DNA of 64,000 nt from Eucalyptus grandis (lineage: Eukaryota > Streptophyta > Magnoliopsida > Myrtales > Myrtaceae): the NCBI RefSeq assembly GCF_016545825.1, contig NC_052619.1, positions 68,086,115-68,150,114 of the forward strand, given 5' to 3'. This document shows positions 36,708 through 47,892 of the stretch, one piece after another. Every line of letters begins with the position of its first letter. Position 1 is the first letter of the stretch. Both the position numbers and the translations under genes were made by a program. The notes under the pieces are model-generated. The model had not been told where the DNA came from, made no database searches, and was given only the letters and a program-made list of their open reading frames with translations.

Positions 36708-37578
36708 GGGCGCGTTGGTAATAATTCCTTACGAGAATGCATTACGTAGAAAATGATTATTTATTTATTTTTGTTCAGGGAACAATTTTTAAGCATTTTA
36801 AGCCGTTTGGTAACTATCCGAATTTTTTATTTTGAAATAGAATTACGTACGTACTGTGTTTATTGATTTTGTTCCAAATCAATTTCTTTTAATTTTTAAA
36901 TAATTTTCTTTCTTTTCTTTTTCCCTTTCTCTCTCATGTTCTTCTTTTTCCGGTGGCCGGCAACCTCATCGGAGCGTTGCCGGCCCTCGCGAGGGACGGC
37001 CCTAGTCGGCCAAGCCTCGCCAACGGCAGGGCGGGGCTCGCCTAGCCCCACCAAGGCTTGGCCTCGCCCGGTGGCTAGATCGGCCTCGCCGGGGTTGGGC
37101 GAGGCTCGCCCGCCACCGGTGGGGTGGGCGAGCCTCGTTGGGGCCTCGCCCTCCACCGGCAAGCTCGCCTAGCCTTGGCGAGGTTGAGCCTCGCTGGTGG
37201 CTAGGACGGCCTTGCTAGTCGCGAGGCTTGCCCAACCCTCTGGCAAGCTTGCAAGTGGCTAGGCGGGCCTTCGGTGAGCTCGCTGATGGCGACGGCGGCG
37301 TACGACGGCGGGCGGCGACGGCGGCGGCGGCGGATGGCAACCTCTGGATGACGGTCAATTAAGAAGAAGAAAAGAGTAGAAGAAGAGAAAATGGAAGAAG
37401 AAGAATTGGTTTTGATTCTTAGATTTGTTCCCTAACAATAATCAACTTTTTTTTTATTCTTAATTCTGCCCCAAATCTACTTCCGAACAAAAATTTACAA
37501 AATGTGATTACGTTAAGGCGACCCCCGAGAACAAAAAATCATAATCATGCATTGTTTGGATGGTTACCAAACAATGCC
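36708..37578. mobile_element. Harbinger-like nonautonomous element with GC-rich core
   Basis: TSD TTA (36705-36707 and 37579-37581). Termini GGGCGCGTTGGTAATAAT and ggttaccaaacaatgcc are inverted relatives. Homologous flanks at 14.46 and 46.94 kb are uninterrupted (ggctcttaaa..aatcc). The core at 36.95-37.35 kb is very GC-rich with repeated 'gcgaggctcgcc' words; open frames in it are compositional. Confidence 0.85.
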
Positions 37579-38794
37579 TTAAAGAATCCCCATGGACCAC
37601 ACCCACCATTTAACCTCGAGCTAGGACCCCAGATGCTATTGAACAGCCGGCCAGTTTACTTTCGTGATTCCCTCTTGCAACTTACAACCTGACCCTTCAT
37701 CATCTTCCCAGATGAATTTTCTGTGATACGGATCTAGGCCGGCCCTGTGGATCCATCTCAAAAGACAATGCCCTCCGTGCATCAATATGATCGTATAGGT
37801 TCGATGGATATCCAAAAGCATAGAGTTTCCTTTATATGAACTATAACTGTGTCGGGCTGTAATTGTGCTGTGAAGTGCTGCAACCTTGGTGTTTAGCTTA
37901 AAAATGGATGGGGTGGTTCGCTAAAAGTCACTATATAACGATGTGATTGCGAATGTGCTGCAGTTCTGAGGTATATGCCAAAACAAATCATAAAAGTGGC
38001 AGCATCCTTTTCACGGGAAAATTACCAAATTTTTTTTAAACCTATTGCGTTTGTGCCAATTCAGTCATAAACATTTCAATTTAGTCAATTCAGTCATAAA
38101 TCTTTTGTATATTGTCCAATTCAGTCCTATTGACCGGAAAAGTCTGATGTGGCCTACCTAGTCAGCGTTGGCCATCCTACGTGGCACGGCTGGTGTGGAC
38201 GTGGTTGCCGGAAAATAAAACAACACCGTTTCCTTTAATTAAAAAAAAAAAAAAAAAAGAAAAGGAAAAGAAGACTCACAAAGAAAAAGAAATGTTGTCG
38301 TCTCCCCTTCATCAACTAAAGCCCTAATTTCTCAAATCACAAACTCACGAAGAACCCAGATTGGTCTTGTTTTTTCTCTAGATCTGATCTCATCTTACTT
38401 CAATCACATTGGTCAACCACAAAATCATGAAGCCAATATGACAATCATGAACAAATCGAGTCCCCCTTTCACCCGATGCCTTCGTCCATTGTAGTCCCAG
38501 GTTCGAACGTCCAAATCGTGAAGACCCCATTCGTTCATAACCCGATCAAGACCCAATTTGTCTACCACAAACTATTGCAAATACGAGCAAGTGTTGTGGT
38601 CCCCGTTTCCTTGTGTTGTCGGCAGCATTGAGCGAAAGCAACAAGTTTAAGTGGTGGTCCCGAACTCAACGAAGAACAGCCAAAGATATGTTGTCCTTGT
38701 CTTACAAATAGTATGGCCACAATGGACAAAGGTGATAAGGACGAAAATCAGAACATTAAACGACAATCAGAAACAAAAAAAGAAAGTTAACTAA
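37579..38794. other. 5' flank segment and one-ended repeat
   Basis: 37.58-38.03 kb matches 14.47-14.88 kb. At 38,028 a repeat end begins (gggaaaattaccaaa...cctattgcg...ccaattcagtcataaa) of the same family as the 50.8 kb element. Its partner end is not seen; the following 38.25-38.73 kb is unrecognised. From about 38,740 the sequence matches the 18.45 kb flank. Confidence 0.6.
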
Positions 38795-39614
38795 GGGTGC
38801 GTTTGGTAACGTTTCTGTTTAAAAATTGTTTAAAGGAACAAAAATAGAAAAAGTGTTTGTTCCCAGGGGACATTTTGAACAAAAACGCGTTTGGTAAATC
38901 TGTTCCAAAATATAAAAAGAATAAAAACACGTTTGATAAATTTGTATAATTTTTTTATTTCTTTTAATTTTTAAATATTTTTATTTTATTTTTCTATTTT
39001 CTTTCTTATTTTTCTTATTTATTTTTCCTTTTTTTCTTTTTTATTTTTCCTTTTTCCTTTTTTTTCTTCTTTTGGCGGTCGGCGACGTGGGCCGGAGAGG
39101 GCCGGCGGCTCGCCCAACCACGGCGAGGCTCGCGCCCTCGCGAGGCCGAGCTCGCCCGGCCTAGGCGCGAGGTCGGCCTCGCCGCACCGGTGGAGACGCT
39201 CACGGGAGGAGACGCTCGCGGTGGAGACGCTTGTAGCGGCGGGCGCCAGGAGAGGACGACGGTGGAGAAGTCGGATGGTCTCGAGACAAAGGCGGTTGTC
39301 GGTCTTAGGAGAGTGGGAGGCGCTGGAGAAGACGACGATGGAGACGCTCGCGGGAGGAGAGGCTCCTTGCGGGGAGGACACGATTTTGTTCCTTTTTGTT
39401 CTTCAAATATGTTTGAAATAAGAAACATAAAATTTGTTGTTTCTTACATTTACTGTTAAATTTTTGTTTTTAAACAAAAACAAAAAGGAACAGAAAACAA
39501 AAAAAAAAAGGAACAGAAACGCATCCAAACGCGTTTCTGTTCCTTTTTCGTTCCTTAAAACGAAAAATAGAAAAAGTGTTCAAAACAGAAAAAGAAATGC
39601 AAACAAACAGGCCC
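38795..39614. mobile_element. Harbinger-like nonautonomous element with GC-rich core
   Basis: TSD TAA (38792-38794 and 39615-39617). Ends GGGTGCGTTTGGTAACG and tgcaaacaaacaggccc. The homologous flank at 18,480 (gttaattaattgtgttgcc) is the empty site. The core at 39.07-39.38 kb is a different GC-rich 'ggcgaggctcg' segment, followed by repeated Lys/Asn-coding aacaaaaa words near the right end. Confidence 0.87.
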
Positions 39615-39654
39615 TAATTGTGTTGCCACGAATAACTTTGTTTGTGCTAAGGAT

Positions 39655-39695
39655 AGTAGTTTGTGGGCTCAGCTTTCGGCCGTGGCTTTCGCTTT
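39655..39695 (-). pseudogene. Relic of FSH exon 1 start
   Basis: Same as the relic at 18.53 kb, with the identical ATG-to-ACG change (ggccgtggctttcgc), so it was duplicated together with the adjoining Copia fragment. Confidence 0.55.
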
Positions 39696-39989
39696 CTCTA
39701 CTATCTTGGGGCTGGAATACATCAGGAACTTGAAAGGAGTCTCACCTAAAAGTTGACTCTTCTAGTTTTTGGCTAGTTATCTCTATAGGCCCTTTGAATT
39801 AATCTGTTCATATCTTAACTTGTACTCATGACCCATTCACTTCGGTCAGTTTAACTTGTGTTTCTTTGGTTTAACTTGTTAAAATATGTCTTGAGTTTAA
39901 GCTTATTGAATGAACCCGATCCCAATTTATTTGCGTGTTAACTCGGTAGATCAAAGTTCAAGATTGGATCTTGCATAATGCAGAAACCT

Positions 39990-42880
39990 CATTCATATTG
40001 GTGGCGTGATCTTGAATATGTCCTTTACGAGCTGTAGTCGGCGAAAAAAGCGAAAAATTATATATACGCACGAGTTGGTTTCTACATTGAAGTTAGCAAG
40101 GAAAATAAATTTGAGGAGAGTTGACCGTGGATTTTTTTTCCCCCACGTTGGACTCGGTTTCATGAAGGGTTTTGTTTCTTATGTATATTATAAATACGGG
40201 CTGAATAATTGCTGGAATTTGGGCGCGCCGTTGTTGATTTGCCGTGAGTGCTTGTTCGTGAAGGCGGTCTTCGTGCTGCGGTTGATGTATAAAGGTCTTC
40301 TTGAAGCGCGGTCTGTATACAAATGTTTGGTAGGCAAAGACGTGCAGAGAAAACTCTTAAATTACATTCATCAAGTTAGTGTTTGTAGCCGTGAAATATT
40401 GTGGTAAAATTTGTGAATTTCTTTATGAGATTGAGAGATTATTTCGTAAGGAATTTTGAAGTTAAATATTGCGTGAGTTATTGGATGTAATTGGGGCTTG
40501 GAAAATATCGAGAGCATTTGAGTAACTTGAGTATCTAATCTCCATCGCATCGCTTGATTTATAGCAAATTCGTCGCTACTCTCCCCATGGACATAGTTCT
40601 CCACAATTGAATCACGTAAATTTAGTGTCTAAGTTATTTTCTTATTTTGTCTATTTTACCTTTCCGCAATAATTGGTATCAAAACTAGACTTCATAGAGT
40701 TGAAGCAAATCGATGGCGACAAAAGAAGGAAAAGTGAGAATTGAAAGATTTGATGGGAATTATTTAAATTTCTAGAAGATGTAGATTGAAGATTATCTTT
40801 ACTAGATAAAACTGCACTTGCTCCTATATGGGGAGAAGCCAGAGATGATGAAGCAAGCTTATTGGGATTTGTTAGACAGACGAGTTATGGGTTTTATTCA
40901 GTAGACGTTGACTCGTAACATCACGTTTAACATCGTGAAGAGGAAGACCATTATTGATTTGATAAAAGCCTGTTTGATATGTACGAGAAGTCCCCTGCAA
41001 TCAACAACGTTTATTTGATGCGACATCTGTTTAATTTAAAGATGAGTGAAGCCTCAATTCTAGATCATATCAATAAATTTAATGTGATTGTTAAAGATGA
41101 GCAAAGGTGCGTTAATTGCAGATCATATCAATAAATTCAATGTGACTATTAGTCAATTGAGTTTAGTTGAGATTGATTTTAAAGATGAGGTCAATATTCC
41201 AACTATCGGATAATGAAGATAATAGAATTAAAGCATCTTAGAAAGAATTGTCTTAAGTTGAAAAATGAGAAGGGTAAGGAAATTAAGTGCCAGACACCTA
41301 AAGTGCCAAAAGTTAAAAAAGTGATACTTAAGTATAAAAAATGGAGCAAATAAATCAGTTAAGCGCCAATGGCAAAAATCCGACCAAACTGCTAAAGTGG
41401 CAATTTTCTGGTGAGGTAAGTGCAAAACGATGTCATTTTTTGTATGCTTGATGGCTAAACAAGTGTAAAACTGATGTCGTTTTGCTGTTGACATTTGACG
41501 TGGGTAAATAATTAATATAAAAAATTAATTAAACTAAATTTAATACTATTTTTTAAAACAAAAATAAGGAAGATGATGAACAGTTGCAGGCGGTTAAGGA
41601 ATCAGCCCTCGTAGCCGTTGTTGGGACGGACTGGCGAGGATGGGGGGAGGTCAGCTGGTGACCTCGATTGATAGAAGGCAAGGGCTTGCAAGCCCTCACT
41701 CAGATCTGAGACAAGGGTCGTGGCCTTCCTCCAAACATGGCAAGGGTTGTTGACCCTTGCACAAGCTTACCGGGGTGACCCCCCGCAAGCAATGCCCTTG
41801 GCCCAGTCGGGCAAGGGTTGACCCTCATTGAATTTGGGGGAGGGCCATGACCCTTGCCTTAGATCTGGGCGAGGGCTTATAGCCCTCACCTCCGATCAGC
41901 TAGGGTTGTGGGGTTTTAGCCCCCTTGGACAACGGTGGCGAGGCGATGGCGGTGAGGATTGGGCCCTTAGTCACTAGCAAATATTCATCTTCTTCCTTCC
42001 TCTTTTTTTTTTTTTTAAATATAAATATAAATTAAATTATTTTTAATATTAAATTTCAAAACCACGCCAAAACGACATTGCTTTTACACTTCATTGTTGA
42101 GTTAGTTCTTTGACGAGCCATGTAAGCAAACAAAATTAATAAAAAAAAATTACTACATAGGATTTTTGATGGGATTCATTGGAGGTGGCACTCAAGTATC
42201 TATTTTTTCAAAAAAGATGACACTTAAGTGTCACTTTTTTAATTTTTCGTACTTAAGTGTCCCATCGTGCTAAGTTTTGGCACTTGGAGTGTACATTTGC
42301 CTAAGGAAATTATAGTTAATTTTGTAGATAATATTGCAGTTGTAGTTGATAGTGCCGATTATATCTTGTTTGTCACTAATTATTTATCGTTTGATGGAAG
42401 ATGAATTATGGATTTTGGTTGTTCTTTTCATGCTACATAAAATATAAACTAGTTTACTACTTATCATTACGGAATGGTAATGAAGTATAGTTAGGGAACA
42501 ACGTTGAATGTGATGTTGTTAGCATTGGTTTTGTTAGAATCAGAATGCATGATGATATTGTGAGATTATTGATTAGAGTGAGGCATGTTCCAGAGTTAAA
42601 GAATAAATTGATTTCCTTAAGTGCCATAGATTCAGTTGGGTAACGATCTATTTCAAAATGTAGAATTCTAAAAATTATTTGAAGTGCTTTGGTAATAATG
42701 AAAGAAATCAAGCACGGTGGCCCGTATGAACTTCAAGGTAAGACAATGATAGATTTCGCTATAGAAACATCGGATGCATCTATTTGAGAGTCTAAATTGT
42801 GACAAATGCATTTGGGACACATTAGCAAAAGAAGCTTGAAGATTTAAGTGAAAGAAATCTATTATATGGTTATGTTGCTA
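39990..42880 (+). mobile_element. Copia retrotransposon remnant (gag to GAG-pre-integrase), carrying a nested MULE
   Basis: Second copy of the 18.85 kb element: leader, primer-binding site tggtatcaaaac at 40674-40685, and gag ATG at 40713 (MATKEGKVRIERFDG, then a stop). After the nested element it continues from 42,302 with protease/GAG-pre-integrase remnants: IMDFGCSFHAT (Asp-Ser-Gly type protease site degenerated), then MHLGHI and a KRSLKILSERNLLYG-like piece near 42,810-42,880. It carries many stops and frameshifts and is not functional. Confidence 0.85.
41286..42301. mobile_element. Nonautonomous MULE-like element nested in Copia, GC-rich core
   Basis: Flanked by exact TAAGGAAATTA (41275-41285 and 42302-42312), consistent with a 9-11 bp MULE duplication. 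Both ends contain aagtgccaaaa.tta and cacttaagt phrases in inverted orientation. The GC-rich core at 41.6-41.95 kb repeats 'caagccctcac' and 'gggcgagggctta'. The first Copia copy has the same insertion at the same site. Confidence 0.9.
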
Positions 42881-43502
42881 ATGAATTGAATGTATATGTA
42901 CATATTTGTACACGTGTTTACATGTGCCGGCAAAAAATATTTCCAATAATAAGGTGAAGATTTTGCTTGTGATGAGCATTATTGAGTACAAGGCAATTTT
43001 CCCCATCAATAGTAGTGGGCCACGTAAGATGACTGGTAATAACTTGATCATCATCAACGACTTCTGGTGGAAATTAATTGAAAGGTTTATATTAGAATTT
43101 CGTGCAAATGTTTAAGACTAAAATGATAAAATTAAAATTTTATAATTAAACATATGCGCAATAGGTTAAAGATTGGTTGAATAATTTTCCCTATCAATTT
43201 TTCAAATTTCTAGGACGATAGAATAATAAATAAAAAAAAAAAACATGTATTTTGCCGGAAAAAATTATGCTATTGTCTCACAAGATAATTGGGTTTGACC
43301 TAGAGATAGGTTTGGCTCTTTCCATGTTGTCTTGAAAACAACTTCCTATGGATCCTAATCAACTGTAGATTACCTACATTTATGAGTCAGTTGGGCGAAA
43401 TTGGAATATACAAGATTTCTTGTTTGAAGACTTATGACCTAGCATACATTCTTTAGATTTATATCTGGTTAATGATGTATTTCATAGTTAAGTAAAAAAT
43501 GG

Positions 43503-44285
43503 AGGCAGAAATATAGTGCAAGTGCCAAAACTTGGCATGGGGACATCTGAGTGCCAAGTTTGATGAAGCCTCTCGAAAATCTTATGTGGCAATTTTTTTA
43601 TTAATATAACTCGTCTACATGGCTCATCAAAGAGTTGAGTCAGTAAAAAAGAGGCAAAACGACGTCTTTTTGCCTCTTATTTGAATTTTAAACTAAATTC
43701 AAAACCAAATTTAAAAAAAGAAAGGAGATCGCAGAACCGTGAGGGCTGTGCAAGCCTTTGCCGCCGCCTCCCCACCGTTGCCAAGAAGGAATGGTGGAGG
43801 GAGGGTCAGTTAGTGTTGCTTGGCCTAGGCCTGGCGGGTCGCTAAATCAAGGGGAAAGCCGCAACCCTTATCCCAGATTTGGGCAAGGGCTTGCAGGCCA
43901 TCACCACTAGTTGACCGAGGTCGTTGGCCCCTGGCTAGGGCCAGAGGTGGTGGCGAGGACTTGCATAGCCCTTGCCTAACACCTTCTGTAACTTTTTCTT
44001 CTTTTTTTTTTTATTATGATTATTTAGTTTTAAATTTATTTTAATTAATATTTCTATTAAAATTCAAATTTGAGTTAAACAACCTCATTTCGACTTATTT
44101 AGCCATATCAGCATGCAAAACGACATCATTTTGTACTTGTCTTGCTAGAAAAATGCTACATCAATATTTTTTATTAAATTTTATCGCCATTGATATTTAA
44201 TTAATTCATTTTACTCCGATTTTAACACTTATGAACTTTTGACATTTAGGTGTATCCCGTATCAAGTTTTGACACTCCATATATC
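43503..44285. mobile_element. MULE-like element in the E7 3' flank, GC-rich core
   Basis: Inverted ends (gagg..gaaatatagtgcaagtgccaaaactt left; aagttttgacactccatatatctc right). The flanking sequence matches E3's 15.77 kb, which lacks it; target duplication is imprecise (AAAAAATG versus AAAATAAATG). Core 43.74-43.98 kb has the 'gggcaagggcttgcaggcc' phrase. Confidence 0.75.
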
Positions 44286-44606
44286 TCGACATCGCAAAAT
44301 AAATGTAGTCAACTGCTATGGCATACAACATATAGATCTTATAGCGAAAAACACCCAGTTCATGTAATCTTGCTAGCACCATAATTACCAATAGAGCTTA
44401 TAGCAACGTGTTGCACTTTTAGTGGTACTAAATTTTTGGGAAATTACAAGCTACCTCGCTACCTCATCCTCGAGAGATTTTTCTTGGTCTATAGAAGGAG
44501 GTACCCCATAATTATGCAAATTGTTAAGAGACGAACTTTTCCATGCCTTGCCCTTCAAGCTTTCCAGAGATTAAAAAAGATAGCCAAATCACAAATAAAG
44601 ATTGAC

Positions 44607-46784
44607 TCATGTAGTAGCGAGACTCTGGATCTTCTCAATGAAATTGTTAACGATCCCGAGGCTTTGATCATCTGCACAAGAGAAGAACCAAAAAGAAAAC
44701 TTAGCGCCAACATGAATTCGTAGAAAGCGAAACATCTATGGCATCTCAGAACACAACGTTCCTATCCCTCGATACACGGGAGATTGCTCCCGACAAAATT
44801 ACGATCGAGTGGATGTTCACTATCCACTTTTTTCGTTCTATTAATTGATGAAAGTAAGATTAAGAACAAAGGAGGAACTGAAACATTGGGAAAAGAGAGA
44901 CTGAATCACTTGGTAGTGACACTAACCGAGTCTGGGGATTGTGTGGCCCTTCGGGTGATGGAGGACGATCGGATCCACGAACAAATCGAGCTGAGCAATC
45001 GACTCCGGCTTCAGGAAATCATTCTCGCCTAACAGCACAACAGTCACTTCTTAATTTATCAGTTAACGAGGCCATGATGCGTACCCACTTAATCTATAAT
45101 CTCTTTCGTAGTTAGCTAATTGACCGTTAGAATAAGTAAATATTAAACTACACCTTCATTTATAGCTTAAGATTTTAAAATAGTTGGCAGTGATCTCACA
45201 AAATCTCACATGATATCAGAATTGGAGATCCTAAGTTCATATCTTACTAGACCCTATTTGCCTTCCCAATTAAATATATTCACACTTAGTACTAAGTAAA
45301 AATACCAAACTAAGCGTGAAATGAAGCGTTAAAATAATTAAATATTAAATCACATCTTCATCTAATAGCTAATCCCACAAAATCTCCCATTGACCTTGCC
45401 AGTGTTTGAAGAAGCTTCAATTTATCATGTGGATCTTCTTGCGCACCTTGATATTGACACTTCTTGTTTAGGTCCTAATCCCCGGATTCAAAGTGTAAAA
45501 CAAGGATGGATTATGGTCCAACTTCATTGGTCAAGACTGGATCGATAGCATTCTATATGAAGCTGCAACTCGGAACTCATTTAGACCTTTAGGTGGAGGA
45601 CAGCACCAAAAAATCATCACTATTCCCACTTTGGTTGTTGAAATTTAGCCTAACGAGGTCACGCGGTGGTTGTAACAACTAATTATAGTTAACTAACATC
45701 GTCGTTGTCAGGCACTGTCGGACTAGACTTTAAAACTTGTAAGCGAGTTAATGGTGATTGGATTGCAGTAGAATCGAAGAGAGCTAAGTTCAGGGAGTTA
45801 CCTATAACATGAAGAGAAGGGCACTTGACAGGAGAGGAAAACGCATTAGCTGCTAGTGGAGGCGCACCGTATGTTGATCCGCCGAGCTTAGCCCCAGCAA
45901 TTAGAATCAGAAACTTGATCTTGGGCACCTTCGTGAGTACCAATCCCTGCAGATTTCAGCATTTTGTTGATGCTTCGCATTTTTCCTTTCATTTATGTGT
46001 TTTGATTTGGAATTTTTGTTGGGATAATTAGATAGAAAAAAAGTGTACCTCTGCCTGCATTCCTGGCAATGTTGCAGCTAGCATAGCTCCCTGGTAATCA
46101 AAACAGGAAAATCTTGTAAACATGGCGATGAAGTTTTTGTTAGTTTGTCTCTTTTCTTTCTTCTTGTGGCCCCAAAACCTAAAGAATTTAAGAACTCGAA
46201 CAGGCCCCCAAAAGAATAGATGTTACTTTGTCCTTTCATTTGACCGGACTCACCTGGGAAAAACCCAGTAAACCATCAAAGGGACCGTTCTTCACCATGA
46301 AATCTTCAATGAGAGCGATGCACTCTTCAAAGTTCTCGTACTCCGTAAAATCCTGGAACCCCAACACTCTCAATTATCAGCTCGATGAATTTCCCCCGTT
46401 TTTTTGCTAAAAACCCGTTTGGTGCAGCTGTAGCTGCACCGTGCTACGATCGGTGCTACGATCGTGCCATGACATTTCGTAGCACTGTGTGCCTCACAAG
46501 GCTGCAACCATGTGGTATAGTTAAAGTTACACCAAATGGAATCCAGATGAAACTGGAAATCTGACCTGATTGGCTTGGAACCACTCGAAGTAGGGCGGAT
46601 CGAAGATGCCCTCCACGCCGGACTGGCCCGTGGACGGGTATGGGGCGTCGAGGTACACCAGATCCAGCTTCTCCAGGACAGATTCGGGCCATTTATGGAT
46701 CTGCGTCTCGAGGATCTTAGCGCTCGTTCTGAACCCGTGGAGGCACAGAATCCTGGGCTTCTCATGGGTTTGGTTTTCAGTCAT
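44607..46784 (-). CDS. FSH-type serine hydrolase E7, six exons, intact and most canonical
   Basis: Exons: 46784-46566, 46352-46254, 46090-46049, 45946-45802, 45028-44927, 44671-44607 (TGA), in total 223 residues. Strand beta1 KPRILCLHGFRTSA, then LDLVYLDAPYPS and FDPPYFEWFQANQ; nucleophile GFSQ|GAMLAATLPGMQ; KIKFLILIAGAKLGG; PSLHVIGENDFLKPES with the presumed catalytic Asp; HHPKGHTIPRL with the catalytic His. All match the plant FSH consensus I remember, so this copy is the best candidate for the ancestral activity (a small esterase, likely cytosolic; no signal peptide). An extra AT-rich insertion lengthens the exon 5-4 intron (about 45.12-45.39 kb). The 5' flank is uninterrupted, unlike E6. 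Confidence 0.92.
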
Positions 46785-47299
46785 CGCTTTCGCTTTCTCC
46801 TACTATCCTGGGAATGAACTAGAGCAGGAATTGGAGAGGAATCTCAACCACAAGTCAATCCTCTGGTTTTTGGTCCGTTCTTTCTGGTGTCCATGTGATA
46901 TAATTTGTTCAAAGCCTAACTTGTATGGATGACCCATTCGCTCCGGCTCTTAAAGAATCCCCACCAACCTCAACCACCAGCAAATCTCGAGTTTGGACCC
47001 AGTGCTATTGACCAACCGGCCAAACTTGTGCTTCTCTGCCTTTCACTTGCAACTTGACCCTTCATTGTCTTTACCAAATGAAAATTGTGTGATTTCGGTT
47101 CATGCTGGGCGGCGTATCGAACCATTTAAAGATTATGTCCAACAAGTTTGCTTTTAACATACGACTGGACTAGAACTCGCGCTTTGCGAGCGTGGAGCAG
47201 AGCGGGCATCCTCAATTGAAGTCCCATCAAAACATGAAACGAAAATCAGAAAGGAAAAAAGAACGTTAACCAATTGTGTTGCCATGAATAACTGTGTTT

Positions 47300-47345
47300 G
47301 TGCTAAAGATAGTAGATTGTGGGCTCGGCTTTCAGCCATGGCTCT
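47300..47345 (-). pseudogene. Relic of FSH exon 1 start, ATG retained
   Basis: Minus strand from ATG 47339 reads MAESRAH, as in other copies, and then diverges into unrelated sequence (NLLSLAQ...). It marks a deleted copy between E7 and E8. Confidence 0.6.
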
Positions 47346-47892
47346 CACTTTCTCTACTACCTTGTGGGTGAAATACATCAGGAACTTGAAAGGAGTCTCG
47401 GCTGAAAGTGGACTCTTCTGGTTTTTGGCTAGTTCTCTCTATAGGCCCTTTAACACAATCCGTTCATTCTTAACTTGTATTCATAACCCATTCACTTCGG
47501 CTGGTTTAACTTGTAATTCCCTGTTTTAACTTACAACTTGACCCTTCGTTATCTTACCAAATGAAAACTGTGTGATACTGATTTAGGTAAGGCGTACCAA
47601 ACCGTTGAAAGATTATTTCCTCCATCCACAGATATAACCAAATGAATTCCACGGATAGCCAAAAAGTCCGATTTTTTAACGTACAAACCGGCCATAGAAC
47701 GCTCGCTTCGCATGCGTTTGGGCAGAGGAGAGGAGAGGCACTTTTGATAGAAGTCCCATCAGACCACGAAATGAAAATCACAGAAAAAGAAGAATATCAT
47801 CCAACTGAGTAACTTCGAGTAATTATCATTCGCAAGTCGAATCTCAGATGAGAATTATTATTGATCTTCATTGCTAGTTGCAAGGAAGCGCC

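Noticed and set aside
36896..37172. Pro/Ala/Gly-rich frames in the 36.7 kb element
   Set aside because: Generated by repeated ggcgagg words in a transposon core; no domain.
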